42,286 bases of DNA, taken from assembly GCA_023301745.1 (NCBI GenBank), contig JALZVW010000066.1, positions 1 through 42,286 of the forward strand. The letters are read 5' to 3'. Made by a program: the position numbers and the translations under genes. Origin of the DNA: Arenicella sp. Its GTDB lineage: Bacteria > Pseudomonadota > Gammaproteobacteria > Arenicellales > Arenicellaceae. The notes beneath the pieces were generated by a model that did no database searches, had not been told where the DNA came from, and worked only from the letters and a program-made list of their open reading frames with translations. Positions 22,330 through 31,746 of this stretch are shown here, piece after piece; the stretch's first letter is position 1, and the number at the start of each line of letters is the position of its first letter.

Positions 22330-24420
22330 TCACTGCGTAATACCATGCGCTAGAAACATAAATGCATACTCTTCGGCATAGTCTTTTAAGCGACCGTAAC
22401 GACCGCTGTTTGAGAAATGCCCTGCCCCCATATTAATGCGCATTACTAACAAATTATCATCCGTTTTTAGTGCTCGCATTCGCGCTGTCCATTTCGCTGG
22501 CTCCCAATAAGTTACCCTAGGATCATTAAGCCCACCACTGACAAACATCGGAGGGTAATCGCGTTTTTCAATGTTGTCATAAGGCGAGTAAGCAGCGATC
22601 AAATCATAATCATCAACGCTTTCAATTGGGTTACCCCATTCTTTCCATTCTGGAGGAGTTAAGGGCAAAGTGGCATCTAACATGGTGTTCAACACATCAA
22701 CGAATGGCACGCCTAAATTAACCGAGCGCCACAATTCGGGCGCTTGAATTACCGCCGCACCCATTAACTCGCCGCCAGCGCTACGGCCCGATATGGAAAT
22801 ATTGCCAGCGGCAACATACTTCTCTTGAACCAAGTAACGGGCTACGTCGACAAAATCATTAAATGTATTTGTGCGCTTGTGCAGTTTGCCATCGAGATAC
22901 CAATTGTAGCCCATCATTGAGCCACCTCTAACGTGGGCGATGGCGTAAATAAACCCTCGATCGAGTGCGCTCAGTAGCCCACTTGAAAAGCCTGGTTCGA
23001 TAGTTGCCGCATAAGCACCATAACCATAGAGCCACAGAGGCTGACTAGCATCTCGCTTCATGCCTTTTTTGTATACTAATGATACTGGCACTTGAACACC
23101 ATCACGCGCGGTCGCCATAACTCGCTCGGTTTGATACTGAGATTTATCGTAACCAGACGGAATTTCTTTAACTTTGCGAGTAATCAGCTCTTTGCCAACC
23201 AGATCATAGTCATAAATGGTTTGCGGTGTAATCATCGACTCATAACGCAAACGAACAAAGTGTTGCTTAAACTCGACATTGACATCAAGGTCTGCGGTAA
23301 ATAAAGCCTCTGGAAAATGTACTTCATGGCTCTCGCCGCCATAAGTACGAATGTGAATTTTCTCGAAACCTTGATCTCGAGACTTAATCACGATGAAGTC
23401 TTCAAATGTTTGCATGTTAAGCAAGTAAGAATCATCAGACCCGCCGATCAAAGTCTGCCAGTTTTCTTTTCTGGGGTCTTTGTCGCTCACGGTAACAAGT
23501 CGAAAATTCTTATGCGTGTCGTTTGCCATTATATAAAACTGGCCGTGCGCATGATCAACGCTCTGGGAAAAGCCCTCTTCGCGGCTCACTAATTTAACCG
23601 GCGTGCCGACCAAATCACTGGGCAATGCATAGCTTTCTTGCCGCTCACCTTGAGATGAAACAATTACAACAAAGTCATCACTACTAGTCTTGCCAAAGCC
23701 AATGAAAAAACCGTCATCCACTTCATGATAGACAGTTCTGTCGACACTTTGTTCAGTGCCAAGCGTGTGTACATTAATATTTTTAGAGTGCCATCGATCT
23801 TGTTCCAATAGTGCATACATTAATGCTTTGCCATCGGAGCTGAACTCTATTTCACCCTGCACATCATTCAATACGTCGTCTAAATATTTACCCGTTTGCA
23901 GGTCCTTAATTTTTACTTGATACCGCTCGTCACCGGTCAGATCAAATGAGTAGGCTAAATAGCGATTATCTCGACTGATTACCCAATCACCAATAACAAA
24001 GTAGTCACGCCCATCAGCCAAAGCGGTTTCATCCAAAAAAACCGACTCTTCACCCGTGGTTAAGTTTCTACGGCTCCGTGTTCGGTACTCCTGACCTGGC
24101 CGGAAAAACCAACGATATTCATAACCATTTGAGATGTAAGGGACCGATGCTTCGTGCTCATCGGTACGCCCTTTAAACTCGTCAAAAACAGTCTCTACCA
24201 ACTTGCTATTAGGCTTTAAAAACCTCTGATAGTAGGCGTTCTCTTGCTCTAAATAGCCAATAATACTGGGCTTATCGACGACCGGGTAATCTTCATCTTT
24301 AAGCCAGTGGTAATCATCGCTCAATGAGCGACCATGATGCTCAGCCTTAAAGTCGATCTTACTCGCTACTGGAGCCATTGTATCTAGTTGTTTTAGTCTC
24401 GAAAATTCAGTCTCAGGCAT
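22330..24420 (-). CDS. ptrB: Oligopeptidase B (S9A prolyl-oligopeptidase family)
   Basis: 696 residues from the ATG at 24420; a GTG eight codons upstream is an alternative and neither has a good ribosome site. The N-terminal half is the seven-bladed propeller, starting D-D-Y-H-W-L-K-D, and the C-terminal part is the alpha/beta-hydrolase domain. The nucleophile S547 sits in G-R-S-A-G-G, with D633 in G-L-N-D-P-R-V and H668 in G-A-G-H-F. The combination of G-R-S-A-G-G and G-A-G-H-F-S is typical of oligopeptidase B, which cuts short peptides after Arg or Lys in the cytosol. It follows mutM after 171 bases and probably has its own promoter. Confidence 0.9.
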   Translation of the reverse strand: MPETEFSRLKQLDTMAPVASKIDFKAEHHGRSLSDDYHWLKDEDYPVVDKPSIIGYLEQENAYYQRFLKPNSKLVETVFDEFKGRTDEHEASVPYISNGYEYRWFFRPGQEYRTRSRRNLTTGEESVFLDETALADGRDYFVIGDWVISRDNRYLAYSFDLTGDERYQVKIKDLQTGKYLDDVLNDVQGEIEFSSDGKALMYALLEQDRWHSKNINVHTLGTEQSVDRTVYHEVDDGFFIGFGKTSSDDFVVIVSSQGERQESYALPSDLVGTPVKLVSREEGFSQSVDHAHGQFYIMANDTHKNFRLVTVSDKDPRKENWQTLIGGSDDSYLLNMQTFEDFIVIKSRDQGFEKIHIRTYGGESHEVHFPEALFTADLDVNVEFKQHFVRLRYESMITPQTIYDYDLVGKELITRKVKEIPSGYDKSQYQTERVMATARDGVQVPVSLVYKKGMKRDASQPLWLYGYGAYAATIEPGFSSGLLSALDRGFIYAIAHVRGGSMMGYNWYLDGKLHKRTNTFNDFVDVARYLVQEKYVAAGNISISGRSAGGELMGAAVIQAPELWRSVNLGVPFVDVLNTMLDATLPLTPPEWKEWGNPIESVDDYDLIAAYSPYDNIEKRDYPPMFVSGGLNDPRVTYWEPAKWTARMRALKTDDNLLVMRINMGAGHFSNSGRYGRLKDYAEEYAFMFLAHGITQ

Positions 24421-24591
24421 AGTGAATATTTTAGTTTTAAGCACTCAGGGCGCGTAATGAGTAAGAGCGGTGCCAACATGTTAAGTTGATCGAACCGCGG
24501 TTAATAGCAAAAAGACAAATCTCAGGCCTAGTAAGTAAACGTCTCAATGCAAGAGAGGCAGTCAAAAGAAAATGAAGAATACTTATCTAAC

Positions 24592-25410
24592 TTATGGTCG
24601 CTGACAGGTTTTACAAAAGAAAGTATTGCGTTGACCAATAACCTTCGACTGAATCTCCGTGCCGCAGCGATTGCATGGCTCACCAGACCGCCCATAAACC
24701 TGCAGCTCTTGGGCGAAGTACCCAGGTTTGCCATCTGTTTGAGTAAAATCATTTAAGGTCGTGCCGCCGGCTTTTATAGCTTTGGATAAGACCTTAATAA
24801 TCTCGTCGGCGAGTTTTTCATACCTTGCTCGAGATATTCGTTTAGCCGCGATAGTAGGCCTGATGCCAGCTTGGAATAAAGACTCACTGGCATAGATATT
24901 GCCGACACCTACCACCACTTTATTATCCATAATAAAGTTCTTAACAGCTTGCGATTTACCCCGTGAAGACGCGAACAAACGCTCTGCGCTAAACGCGTCA
25001 CTTAAGGGCTCTGGCCCAAGATTAACTAATAGTCGATGCTGATTAACCGGCTCAGTAATCAATAGACAACAACCAAAGCGGCGCGGGTCATTCAGCCGTA
25101 CTATTTTTTTGCCACCAAACTCGAGGTCTAAATGATCATGCTTACCATGAGCCTCACTAACATCAAGAACGCGCAAACTGCCAGACATACCAAGATGCAA
25201 TAAGATGCAGCCTTTGGCCGTGTGAATCAAGATGTATTTAGCACGACGCTCAAGCCTAATGACCGTTTGACCAACCAAGGCACTCAGCTCTTTAGTCGGT
25301 ATTGGCCAACGTAGAGAGGCATTTCTCACAACCACGTCGGTCAAGGTTTGGCCGATCACATGGGCCTCAATACCACGCAATGTGGTTTCAACTTCGGGCA
25401 ATTCTGGCAT
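24592..25410 (-). CDS. mutM: Formamidopyrimidine-DNA glycosylase (MutM/Fpg)
   Basis: A 272-residue Fpg. After removal of Met the N-terminus is P-E-L-P-E-V-E-T, with Pro as the Schiff-base nucleophile and Glu next to it. K58 lies in R-R-A-K-Y-I. The C-terminal zinc finger has C246, C249, C266 and C269. The helix-two-turn-helix G-V-G-N-I-Y-A-S-E-S-L-F-Q-A-G-I is present. It removes 8-oxoguanine and formamidopyrimidines. It is the last gene behind hemX-hemY, 52 bases after hemY. Confidence 0.97.
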   Translation of the reverse strand: MPELPEVETTLRGIEAHVIGQTLTDVVVRNASLRWPIPTKELSALVGQTVIRLERRAKYILIHTAKGCILLHLGMSGSLRVLDVSEAHGKHDHLDLEFGGKKIVRLNDPRRFGCCLLITEPVNQHRLLVNLGPEPLSDAFSAERLFASSRGKSQAVKNFIMDNKVVVGVGNIYASESLFQAGIRPTIAAKRISRARYEKLADEIIKVLSKAIKAGGTTLNDFTQTDGKPGYFAQELQVYGRSGEPCNRCGTEIQSKVIGQRNTFFCKTCQRP

Positions 25411-25462
25411 TGAGTTGCTTAGTCGACGTTTATAGATCTAAAGTGATTGCGCGATATTCAAC

Positions 25463-26698
25463 TTAGGTTTTCGCTGGCTCGACTAATTCACCTTCAAATA
25501 CGTCACTAGCGGCAATCAATGTGCCCTCGTTCGAGTTTGCCAGATTCATCATTCCACTGCGGTATAACTGCAACGCTTTTGCGCTGTCATTAGTCGCTTC
25601 AAAGGCCTCACCTAGTAAGGAATAGGCCTTGGGCAGTTGATCAAGTTCTATCGCCTTTTGTAAATACTCTTTAGCTTTATCCAAATCTTTCTCTTGAAGA
25701 GAAAGTTGACCCGCCGCTAAATTTAACTCTGCGCTCTCAGGTCTAGCCATCAACCAACCTTCGACGGTTCGGCGCAACTTAGCCGGCTTATCATTAACCA
25801 AGGAACCATATAAATGAACCAACTGATCGCTCCAATCGTTTTTAAGCGTTGTACGTATCAATTTCTCTGCCGCGACCGCTTCGCCATTGTTAACTAAGTA
25901 AGAAGCATAAACTAAAATATTATCTGTACGCTTACGTTGGTCACGAGGCATCGATTTCCAAGCCTTCGCTTTCTCTGTCGCATCGTTCAATGCCGACGAA
26001 TAGGCTTGGTTGGCTATTTGCTCTAAAGTGTCGTTTGGCAGAGCGGCTTGTTTACGTGCCGCCGCCAGTAGGCCATTGGCTTTAGCCCATTGGCCCGTAT
26101 GCTCATAAGTCTGCATCAACATAGCGGTATATTGGGCATTCTTTTGCCCAATATCTGAAATATCTTCTAGTGTCGCTTCGGCTTGCTCATATTGACCGGC
26201 TGACTGATGTAACCGAGCCTTGATAAGGCCTATTGCCAAGCGCTCTTTTGGTGCCGCTTTAAACGCTAAATTCAGGTAATCATCACGCTGTGACATACGA
26301 CCTTGCTCTTGGGCCGCCTGTGCCGCGGCTAGATAGTTCACGTAAGGAATACTGCTTGAATCTGACTTTGCTATCAGGCTTTTTTCAGCACTTCGCCAAT
26401 CACCTTTAATCAAAGATAAATAACCAGCACCAAGCGCTTTGCTGGCTTTTTTCTTATTGCTACTAAGCCGCCATGTCGAAAAAGACTTGGGGGCTTTCCA
26501 AGCCATGCGAAACAAACGAATCGAGAAATAAAGCACCAACACCGACGCAATTACCAACAATATAAAGCTGAGTAAATTTAATTCGATTAAATACGAACCT
26601 GCATAAATTTTGACGTAATTTCCAGGTTCAATTTGACCTACAAGAAACGCGCTATAGCCGGCAATAGCGGCAAACAAGATTAGTAACAAAAAACGCAT
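25463..26698 (-). CDS. hemY: HemY-like heme-biosynthesis-associated TPR membrane protein
   Basis: A 411-residue protein with two N-terminal membrane helices (about 1-22 and 40-62) and a helical, TPR-containing periplasmic or cytosolic body; the clearest repeat is in E-Y-L-Q-K-A-I-E-L-D-Q-L-P-K-A-Y-S-L-L-G near 340-360. It matches the HemY family of gammaproteobacteria, which always follows hemX. This is not the protoporphyrinogen oxidase that bears the same name in Bacillus. Its molecular role is not settled. It starts 2 bases after hemX ends, so the two are coupled. Confidence 0.88.
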   Translation of the reverse strand: MRFLLLILFAAIAGYSAFLVGQIEPGNYVKIYAGSYLIELNLLSFILLVIASVLVLYFSIRLFRMAWKAPKSFSTWRLSSNKKKASKALGAGYLSLIKGDWRSAEKSLIAKSDSSSIPYVNYLAAAQAAQEQGRMSQRDDYLNLAFKAAPKERLAIGLIKARLHQSAGQYEQAEATLEDISDIGQKNAQYTAMLMQTYEHTGQWAKANGLLAAARKQAALPNDTLEQIANQAYSSALNDATEKAKAWKSMPRDQRKRTDNILVYASYLVNNGEAVAAEKLIRTTLKNDWSDQLVHLYGSLVNDKPAKLRRTVEGWLMARPESAELNLAAGQLSLQEKDLDKAKEYLQKAIELDQLPKAYSLLGEAFEATNDSAKALQLYRSGMMNLANSNEGTLIAASDVFEGELVEPAKT

Positions 26699-26700
26699 GA

Positions 26701-27831
26701 CTATTGCCCGCCTTTAACTGTTTGCAGTTCGCTGTAAGACCCCGAGATCGAAGGCAGTTCCTCGGACAAAGAGATACCTTTGAGCTCCTTGATTTGAGCT
26801 AATACGTCCTTAACCTGCTCATCTCGAAGGTCAAAGTACTCGTTTAACCAAGTGGTTGCGACCTCTAAACTCTCTAGGTACACAGCTGAACGATTTTGCA
26901 CCAAACCTAATTCGGCTTTCGCAAGTTGCAATTGAATATTTTGATTAAGGAAATAACGTTGCTCAGGTACCAACAGCGGCTTAGGTGCCTGGTCTATTCG
27001 TTGAACTGAATTGTAATTAACAATGTCAGCCCACATATCTTTAAGCTCAGCTTTAAAGCCTTGAGGTTGATCGTCAACTTCAACCACTACGTCGCCGAGC
27101 GCTGGCACATCATTTTCCAACGCTAGCGATGGAATACGGTTGGCTAAACTCTTGAGCCTAACCGTCATACTCTCGATGTCGACCTTTTCAATACTCTCTA
27201 ACAATGCAATCTCTTCATTGATTTTTAAGCGCACCAAAGAATATCGCGGGTCTGCCAGCTCTTTTAATTGGCTATCAGCAAGCTGCAATGCCTTGATCGC
27301 TGATCGGGAGTCACTAGAAAACAAGGCGCTATTATTAGCTAATTTAAGCAACTGAGAAACCTCCGCAATGATGAAGTCGTTAACGCCGCTGTTTAAATCT
27401 TGATTAATCTTAGCTACCGAGTTCAATAATTCAGACTGGCTCTGTTTTACGTCGCGGAACTGCAAATCAACAGCACTCGAAGATTCCAATAATCGAGTGG
27501 TCAACTGTTCTTTAGAAACAACATTACTTTGTTCGTTTTGAAGGCGTGAAATAGAATCACCCAGACGACTTACATTACCTCCGATTTCAGCCACTTTAAC
27601 GGCCAATTGGGCATCGTTATCGCGATCCAATATTTCGCTTTTGTAAAAGCTAAAGCCGGTACCCGCCAAGGCAACAAGCGAAAAAAGTATCGCGACGATG
27701 CTTAGGCCTTTAGAGGCGCCTTTCACTGGTGCCGGCACAGGTGCATGTGATGCATCAGGCGCAGGGGTATCAAGAACAACCTTTGTGAGGGTCACTTCTT
27801 CAGATTCATTTGGTTTTACAGATTCAGTCAT
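26701..27831 (-). CDS. hemX: HemX-like membrane protein
   Basis: 376 residues from the ATG at 27831; the frame is open to a TTG 11 codons upstream, which is less likely. A proline- and acid-rich cytoplasmic N-terminus of about 40 residues is followed by one membrane helix at 43-63, then a coiled-coil region at about 75-150 and a helical C-terminal domain. It matches proteobacterial HemX. The family was once annotated as uroporphyrinogen III methyltransferase, but no methyltransferase motif is visible here. It is separated from hemCD by 278 bases with their own promoter-like and repeated sequences. Confidence 0.87.
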   Translation of the reverse strand: MTESVKPNESEEVTLTKVVLDTPAPDASHAPVPAPVKGASKGLSIVAILFSLVALAGTGFSFYKSEILDRDNDAQLAVKVAEIGGNVSRLGDSISRLQNEQSNVVSKEQLTTRLLESSSAVDLQFRDVKQSQSELLNSVAKINQDLNSGVNDFIIAEVSQLLKLANNSALFSSDSRSAIKALQLADSQLKELADPRYSLVRLKINEEIALLESIEKVDIESMTVRLKSLANRIPSLALENDVPALGDVVVEVDDQPQGFKAELKDMWADIVNYNSVQRIDQAPKPLLVPEQRYFLNQNIQLQLAKAELGLVQNRSAVYLESLEVATTWLNEYFDLRDEQVKDVLAQIKELKGISLSEELPSISGSYSELQTVKGGQ

Positions 27832-27935
27832 GATCAAAACTCGTGGTGATATAAGTAAATTCAAGCACGTCGCTAAATTTACGCGGGGCCAAAAAAATAG
27901 CCATAAAAAGAGGGGTACATTCGTCCGATTCTCAT

Positions 27936-28037
27936 TTAACCTTAAGCCAGCACCCCACGTAAGGTTAACACAACAGTAAACTCGATTAATCAGTGGCTCA
28001 TGTAAAAAACAGTAAACCTTCTATAAAAAAGCCACTG
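27936..28037 (-). promoter_or_regulatory. Repeat-rich leader region before hemX-hemY
   Basis: Within this 102-base stretch there are three exact repeats. TTAACCTTA (27936-27944) and TAAGGTTAA (27960-27968) are 9-base inverted arms with a 15-base loop. CAGTGGCT (27991-27998) and AGCCACTG (28030-28037) are 8-base inverted arms. AACAGTAAAC occurs as a direct repeat at 27972-27981 and 28008-28017. Much of it would lie in the hemX 5' leader if the promoter at 28020-28048 is used. Confidence 0.5.
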
Positions 28038-28048
28038 GTGATGCCCAA
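28020..28048 (-). promoter_or_regulatory. Candidate sigma-70 promoter of hemX-hemY
   Basis: On the minus strand TTGGGC (28043-28048) and TATAGA (28020-28025) are separated by 17 bases. The -35 box is weak. Transcription would start near 28013, giving a leader of about 180 bases before the hemX ATG. Confidence 0.35.
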
Positions 28049-28109
28049 AGGTATTTTCATAGTTTAAGGATACTCCAATACGATTAACCCATTACACAGT
28101 TCATAGCAC

Positions 28110-29807
28110 TTAAGATTGACTAGAAAAAGCGATCATCATATGTTTGTTTGACGGCGATTCAGCGATACGAATATCACCCAACCAATTGAGGTCCTTGGCT
28201 GTTTGAGCGATGCGTTTGCTGCCAGCGACCAAAGTCGCTCGCGACACTCTGGTTCTTTGACTACCAGCCATGTTCATCAAATTTTCTAGCGACAATGAGC
28301 TGTGGATAAAAACGCCTTCGAGCTGATCGTTTTGCGCTAAGGCATCACGCAATTGAGAGGAACTCGTCTCAGGAACGGTTTGCCGATAGCAATTGGCCTC
28401 ATCAACTAAAGCGCCGCGCTTTCGCATTTCGTCCGACGGCCAAGACAAACCTAGTTCGCCTCGCATAACCAATACCTTACGGCCTTTCATCTTCTTGAGT
28501 TGGCTAACCTTTAATAAAGCCTCCGCGCCACATCCTTCACTTGGAAACATCGCGTCGATACCGTGACGATAGAGCTGCTTCGCTGTCTCAGTTCCGACAG
28601 CCATAACACAGACACTATCTGGAATACCGCCGAGTTGCTCAATCATCGGCATGCCAACTTCAACGGCGCTACGAGAAACAAATAACAGGTCGGTGTAATT
28701 ACTCAAATCATTCAACAATTCGCGTAGTTCAGGTTTATTACTAGGTTCAGTAAGCAGCGTCGGCACATGCGTTGGCTGAAAATCCAAACGCTGTAAAATA
28801 GCCGCCATATTCCCGAGATGTTGCTGCTGGCGCGTCAGCAACACCATAGGCTTACTCAACTTATTCAACTGCATTGGCTCGCGATAAACGTTGGCCAATA
28901 TGCTAGACGCTCCTTGAACTAGCAAATCGTGAGCAATTTGTTCGCCCAACACTTGAGCATTTGCATTGGTGACTTTAGAGCTTGCCGCCTCAGCCCGTAA
29001 CACTTTGCTACCATCCGGGTCACCAACCATGCCTCGCATACGAATTTTACCGTTCTCTAGTTGGGCATACCCAGCAATCGGCACTTGGCAACCGCCTTCT
29101 AGGCCGGCATTCATGGCTCTCTCAGCGGCCAAAAAGAGCGCGCTTTCTTTATTATGTAACGGTGCCAATAGCGACTTTGTTGCTTGATCGTTACTCCGGC
29201 ACTCGATGCCAACAATTCCCTGGCCGACGGCAGGCAGGCAGAGCTCTGGCGTGATGTATTGTTTAATACGATCGCCAAACTCGAGGCGTATCAAACCTGC
29301 TGCAGCGAGAATAATCGCGTCATAATCGCCCTTATCAAGCTTTCTCAAGCGTGTATTAACGTTACCGCGCAACTCAATAAACTCTAATGCTGGAAATGCA
29401 TTTTTTAATTGCGAAACCCGGCGCAAGCTAGACGTGCCGACTTTAGCGCCCTCAGGCAAAGCATATAAATTTTGATAGTGATTAGACACAAAGGCATCAC
29501 GAGCGTCTTCTCGCTCACAGACGACTGATATTTCCAAACCTTGCGGCAAGTCGACTGGCACATCTTTCATCGAATGCACCGCTATATCAGTCTCATTATT
29601 GAGGAGTGACACCTCTAATTCCTTCAAAAATAAGCCCTTTCCACCGGCCGCGATTAGGCTACGATCAAGCAATTGATCGCCTTGAGTAGTCATAGACACA
29701 ATTTCTACGACTAAATCACTGTGCGCATTCTGTAATTGTTCTTTTACATAATTCGCTTGCCACAAGGCAAGTGGACTATTGCGGGTCGCGATACGAATAG
29801 ATTTCAT
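28110..29807 (-). CDS. hemCD: Fused porphobilinogen deaminase / uroporphyrinogen III synthase (HemC-HemD)
   Basis: A single 565-residue frame joins two enzymes of the heme and siroheme pathway. Residues 1-310 are HemC, with the N-terminal [13 protein letters not shown], the G-T-S-S-L-R-R block near 124-130 and the dipyrromethane-cofactor cysteine C240 in G-L-E-G-G-C-Q-V-P. Residues from about 318 to 565 are HemD, beginning K-P-M-V-L-L-T-R, with F-V-S-R-S-A-V-E and M-A-V-G-T-E-T-A blocks. In most gammaproteobacteria these are adjacent separate genes. Here no stop or frameshift separates them. It makes uroporphyrinogen III from four porphobilinogens. A CAAAAC/GTTTTG hairpin sits just before its ATG (29814-29828). 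Confidence 0.93.
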   Translation of the reverse strand: MKSIRIATRNSPLALWQANYVKEQLQNAHSDLVVEIVSMTTQGDQLLDRSLIAAGGKGLFLKELEVSLLNNETDIAVHSMKDVPVDLPQGLEISVVCEREDARDAFVSNHYQNLYALPEGAKVGTSSLRRVSQLKNAFPALEFIELRGNVNTRLRKLDKGDYDAIILAAAGLIRLEFGDRIKQYITPELCLPAVGQGIVGIECRSNDQATKSLLAPLHNKESALFLAAERAMNAGLEGGCQVPIAGYAQLENGKIRMRGMVGDPDGSKVLRAEAASSKVTNANAQVLGEQIAHDLLVQGASSILANVYREPMQLNKLSKPMVLLTRQQQHLGNMAAILQRLDFQPTHVPTLLTEPSNKPELRELLNDLSNYTDLLFVSRSAVEVGMPMIEQLGGIPDSVCVMAVGTETAKQLYRHGIDAMFPSEGCGAEALLKVSQLKKMKGRKVLVMRGELGLSWPSDEMRKRGALVDEANCYRQTVPETSSSQLRDALAQNDQLEGVFIHSSLSLENLMNMAGSQRTRVSRATLVAGSKRIAQTAKDLNWLGDIRIAESPSNKHMMIAFSSQS

Positions 29808-29933
29808 GGATTACAAAACGTAGTTTTGGATAGCAATGAACTGTACCATAAGCGCCTCTTTTCTCGATAGTATTTCGTCTAAACTAGGCGGCTTATGCTC
29901 ACCATTCGCTCGCACTTTTAAGCAGCCTCACGC

Positions 29934-29939
29934 TATAAT
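29934..29939 (+). promoter_or_regulatory. Consensus -10 box (TATAAT) for argH
   Basis: A perfect TATAAT 40 bases before the argH ATG. Transcription would start near 29946, with a leader of about 34 bases. No clear -35 box is seen at the usual distance. The divergent hemCD promoter must lie in the same 172-base gap. Confidence 0.5.
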
Positions 29940-29979
29940 TAGGGTTCAACTCCATGCCCACCCAACTTTACGTAAAACA

Positions 29980-31395
29980 ATGGTAAGCAATAAAAAAGCG
30001 GCCAGTTCAAAACCTGTTAGCTCCAAACCATGGGGCGGTCGGTTTACTGAGCCTACCAATGAACTTGTAGAAGCATTCACGGAATCAATCAGCTTTGATT
30101 CACGACTGTATAAGCAAGACATTCAAGGCTCGATTGCACACAGTAAAATGCTGGCTAAAATCGGTGTGATATCGAATCACGAAGCTGAAAGCATCGAGAG
30201 AGGCTTACTCGACATTCGCTCTCAAATAGATGCGGGCCAATTCGAGTGGTCGACTGAGCTTGAAGATGTTCATATGAACATTGAGGCACGCCTAACCGAG
30301 GCAATCGGCGAAGCCGGTAAAAAACTGCACACCGGCCGGTCACGCAATGACCAAGTTGCCACCGACATTCGTTTGTATATGCGCGAGGCCAGTGACGATG
30401 TCACGGCACTTGTTAAATCATTGCAAGAAGCTTTACTGGCGTCGGCAAGCAACGAGGTCGATACAATTTTGCCCGGCTTCACTCATCTACAAGTGGCTCA
30501 ACCGATTAGCTTGGCCCATCATTTATTGGCTTGGAACGAAATGTTAGAGCGAGACGTAGAACGCATTAACGACTGTCGAAAGCGCATCAATGTAATGCCG
30601 TTAGGTTCTGCGGCACTCGCGGGTACTAGTTTTCCTTTAGATCGGGATATGACGTGCGAGCTCCTAGGCTTCGACAGACCTAGCCGCAACTCTTTAGATT
30701 CAGTATCTGACCGCGATTTCCTGATTGAATTCGCAGCCGCCTCTAGCCTAATCATGATGCATCTTTCGCGCATGTGCGAAGAAATAATTTTATGGGCATC
30801 AGAGAGCTATAAATTCATTGATATTGGTGATGCCTTTTGTACTGGCTCAAGTATCATGCCGCAAAAAAAGAACCCTGATATAGCCGAAATAATTCGCGGG
30901 AAAAGTGGCCGCGTAATTGGTAACCTGCAAGCACTCTTGGTACTAATGAAATCCCAGCCATTGGCATACAACCGAGATAACCAGGAAGACAAGGAACCAA
31001 TATTTGACACCATTGATACTGTCGCACGTTCGCTACAGGTGTTCGCCGCGATGATCCCAAGTATTTCTTTTAATCGCGACACAATGTATCAAGCCGCTCT
31101 TAAGGGCTATGCTACGGCTACCGACCTAGCCGAATACTTGGTCCGTCTAGAGGTTCCGTTCCGTGATGCACACGAGATCGTCGGTGGTACCGTTCAATAT
31201 GCTATAAAGCAAGGCAAACCATTGTCTGACCTAAGCCTTAGCGAATTACAGTCGTTTGGAAAAATGATTCAAAAAGACGTTTATGATGTCCTAACGCTTG
31301 AAGGCTCAGTTAATGCACGATCTCACTTTGGCGGCACCGCACCTGCAAGAGTCAATGAGGCGCTGGCGGCGGCAAAAAGTCGACTAAACGCATAA
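29980..31395 (+). CDS. argH: Argininosuccinate lyase
   Basis: 471 residues from the ATG at 29980. The frame is open 48 codons further upstream, but that extension runs over the TATAAT box and is not conserved in character. The family start K-P-W-G-G-R-F-T lies at 17-24. [12 protein letters not shown] and the signature [12 protein letters not shown] contain the catalytic residues. The enzyme makes arginine and fumarate in the last step of arginine synthesis. It is divergent from hemCD, as in Pseudomonas, and is followed 40 bases later by lptM and lysA. No Shine-Dalgarno sequence is visible. Confidence 0.95.
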   Translation: MVSNKKAASSKPVSSKPWGGRFTEPTNELVEAFTESISFDSRLYKQDIQGSIAHSKMLAKIGVISNHEAESIERGLLDIRSQIDAGQFEWSTELEDVHMNIEARLTEAIGEAGKKLHTGRSRNDQVATDIRLYMREASDDVTALVKSLQEALLASASNEVDTILPGFTHLQVAQPISLAHHLLAWNEMLERDVERINDCRKRINVMPLGSAALAGTSFPLDRDMTCELLGFDRPSRNSLDSVSDRDFLIEFAAASSLIMMHLSRMCEEIILWASESYKFIDIGDAFCTGSSIMPQKKNPDIAEIIRGKSGRVIGNLQALLVLMKSQPLAYNRDNQEDKEPIFDTIDTVARSLQVFAAMIPSISFNRDTMYQAALKGYATATDLAEYLVRLEVPFRDAHEIVGGTVQYAIKQGKPLSDLSLSELQSFGKMIQKDVYDVLTLEGSVNARSHFGGTAPARVNEALAAAKSRLNA

Positions 31396-31435
31396 TAAAA
31401 TTAAACCGAAACGCTTATTTAAATTCGAGGGCACT

Positions 31436-31654
31436 ATGAACACACTACTAACAACACTGCTTCGCACCAGCCTTGTCACCGCGGCTTTAATCACTATCAG
31501 CGCCTGCGGCCAAAAAGGCCCGTTGATTCTAGAACAAATTCCGGCTGAGCAGTCACAGGCTACCTTAGAGAATTCAATTGATGAAATCCCACTGGAGACG
31601 CCTAGTCAAGCGACCTCTGAATCAGCCACCGAAGAAGTGCCGGCCTCAGAGTAG
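31436..31654 (+). CDS. lptM: LptM-like small lipoprotein (LppL/YifL family)
   Basis: A 72-residue lipoprotein. A hydrophobic signal ends in the lipobox I-S-A-C with C24 as the lipidated residue, followed directly by G-Q-K-G-P-L, the hallmark of this family. The remaining 40 residues are acidic, rich in Glu, Ser and Thr and probably disordered. In E. coli, LptM (YifL) binds the LPS-export complex LptDE in the outer membrane and helps its correct disulfide formation. The family typically lies just before lysA, as here. Confidence 0.9.
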   Translation: MNTLLTTLLRTSLVTAALITISACGQKGPLILEQIPAEQSQATLENSIDEIPLETPSQATSESATEEVPASE

Positions 31655-31746
31655 GCATCTAGTGTCAGTAGGTATTAATAAATAGTGCCGCTGGAACGGC
31701 TGCGAGACTAATCATCACCGCCCATCTTAAAACCACACCCTAACTT

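Noticed and set aside
23317-23592. Plus-strand frame opposite ptrB
   Set aside because: Antisense to a certain gene, without ribosome site or family features.
29836-29979. N-terminal extension of argH
   Set aside because: The upstream 48 codons cover the TATAAT box and are unlike the known start of argininosuccinate lyase.
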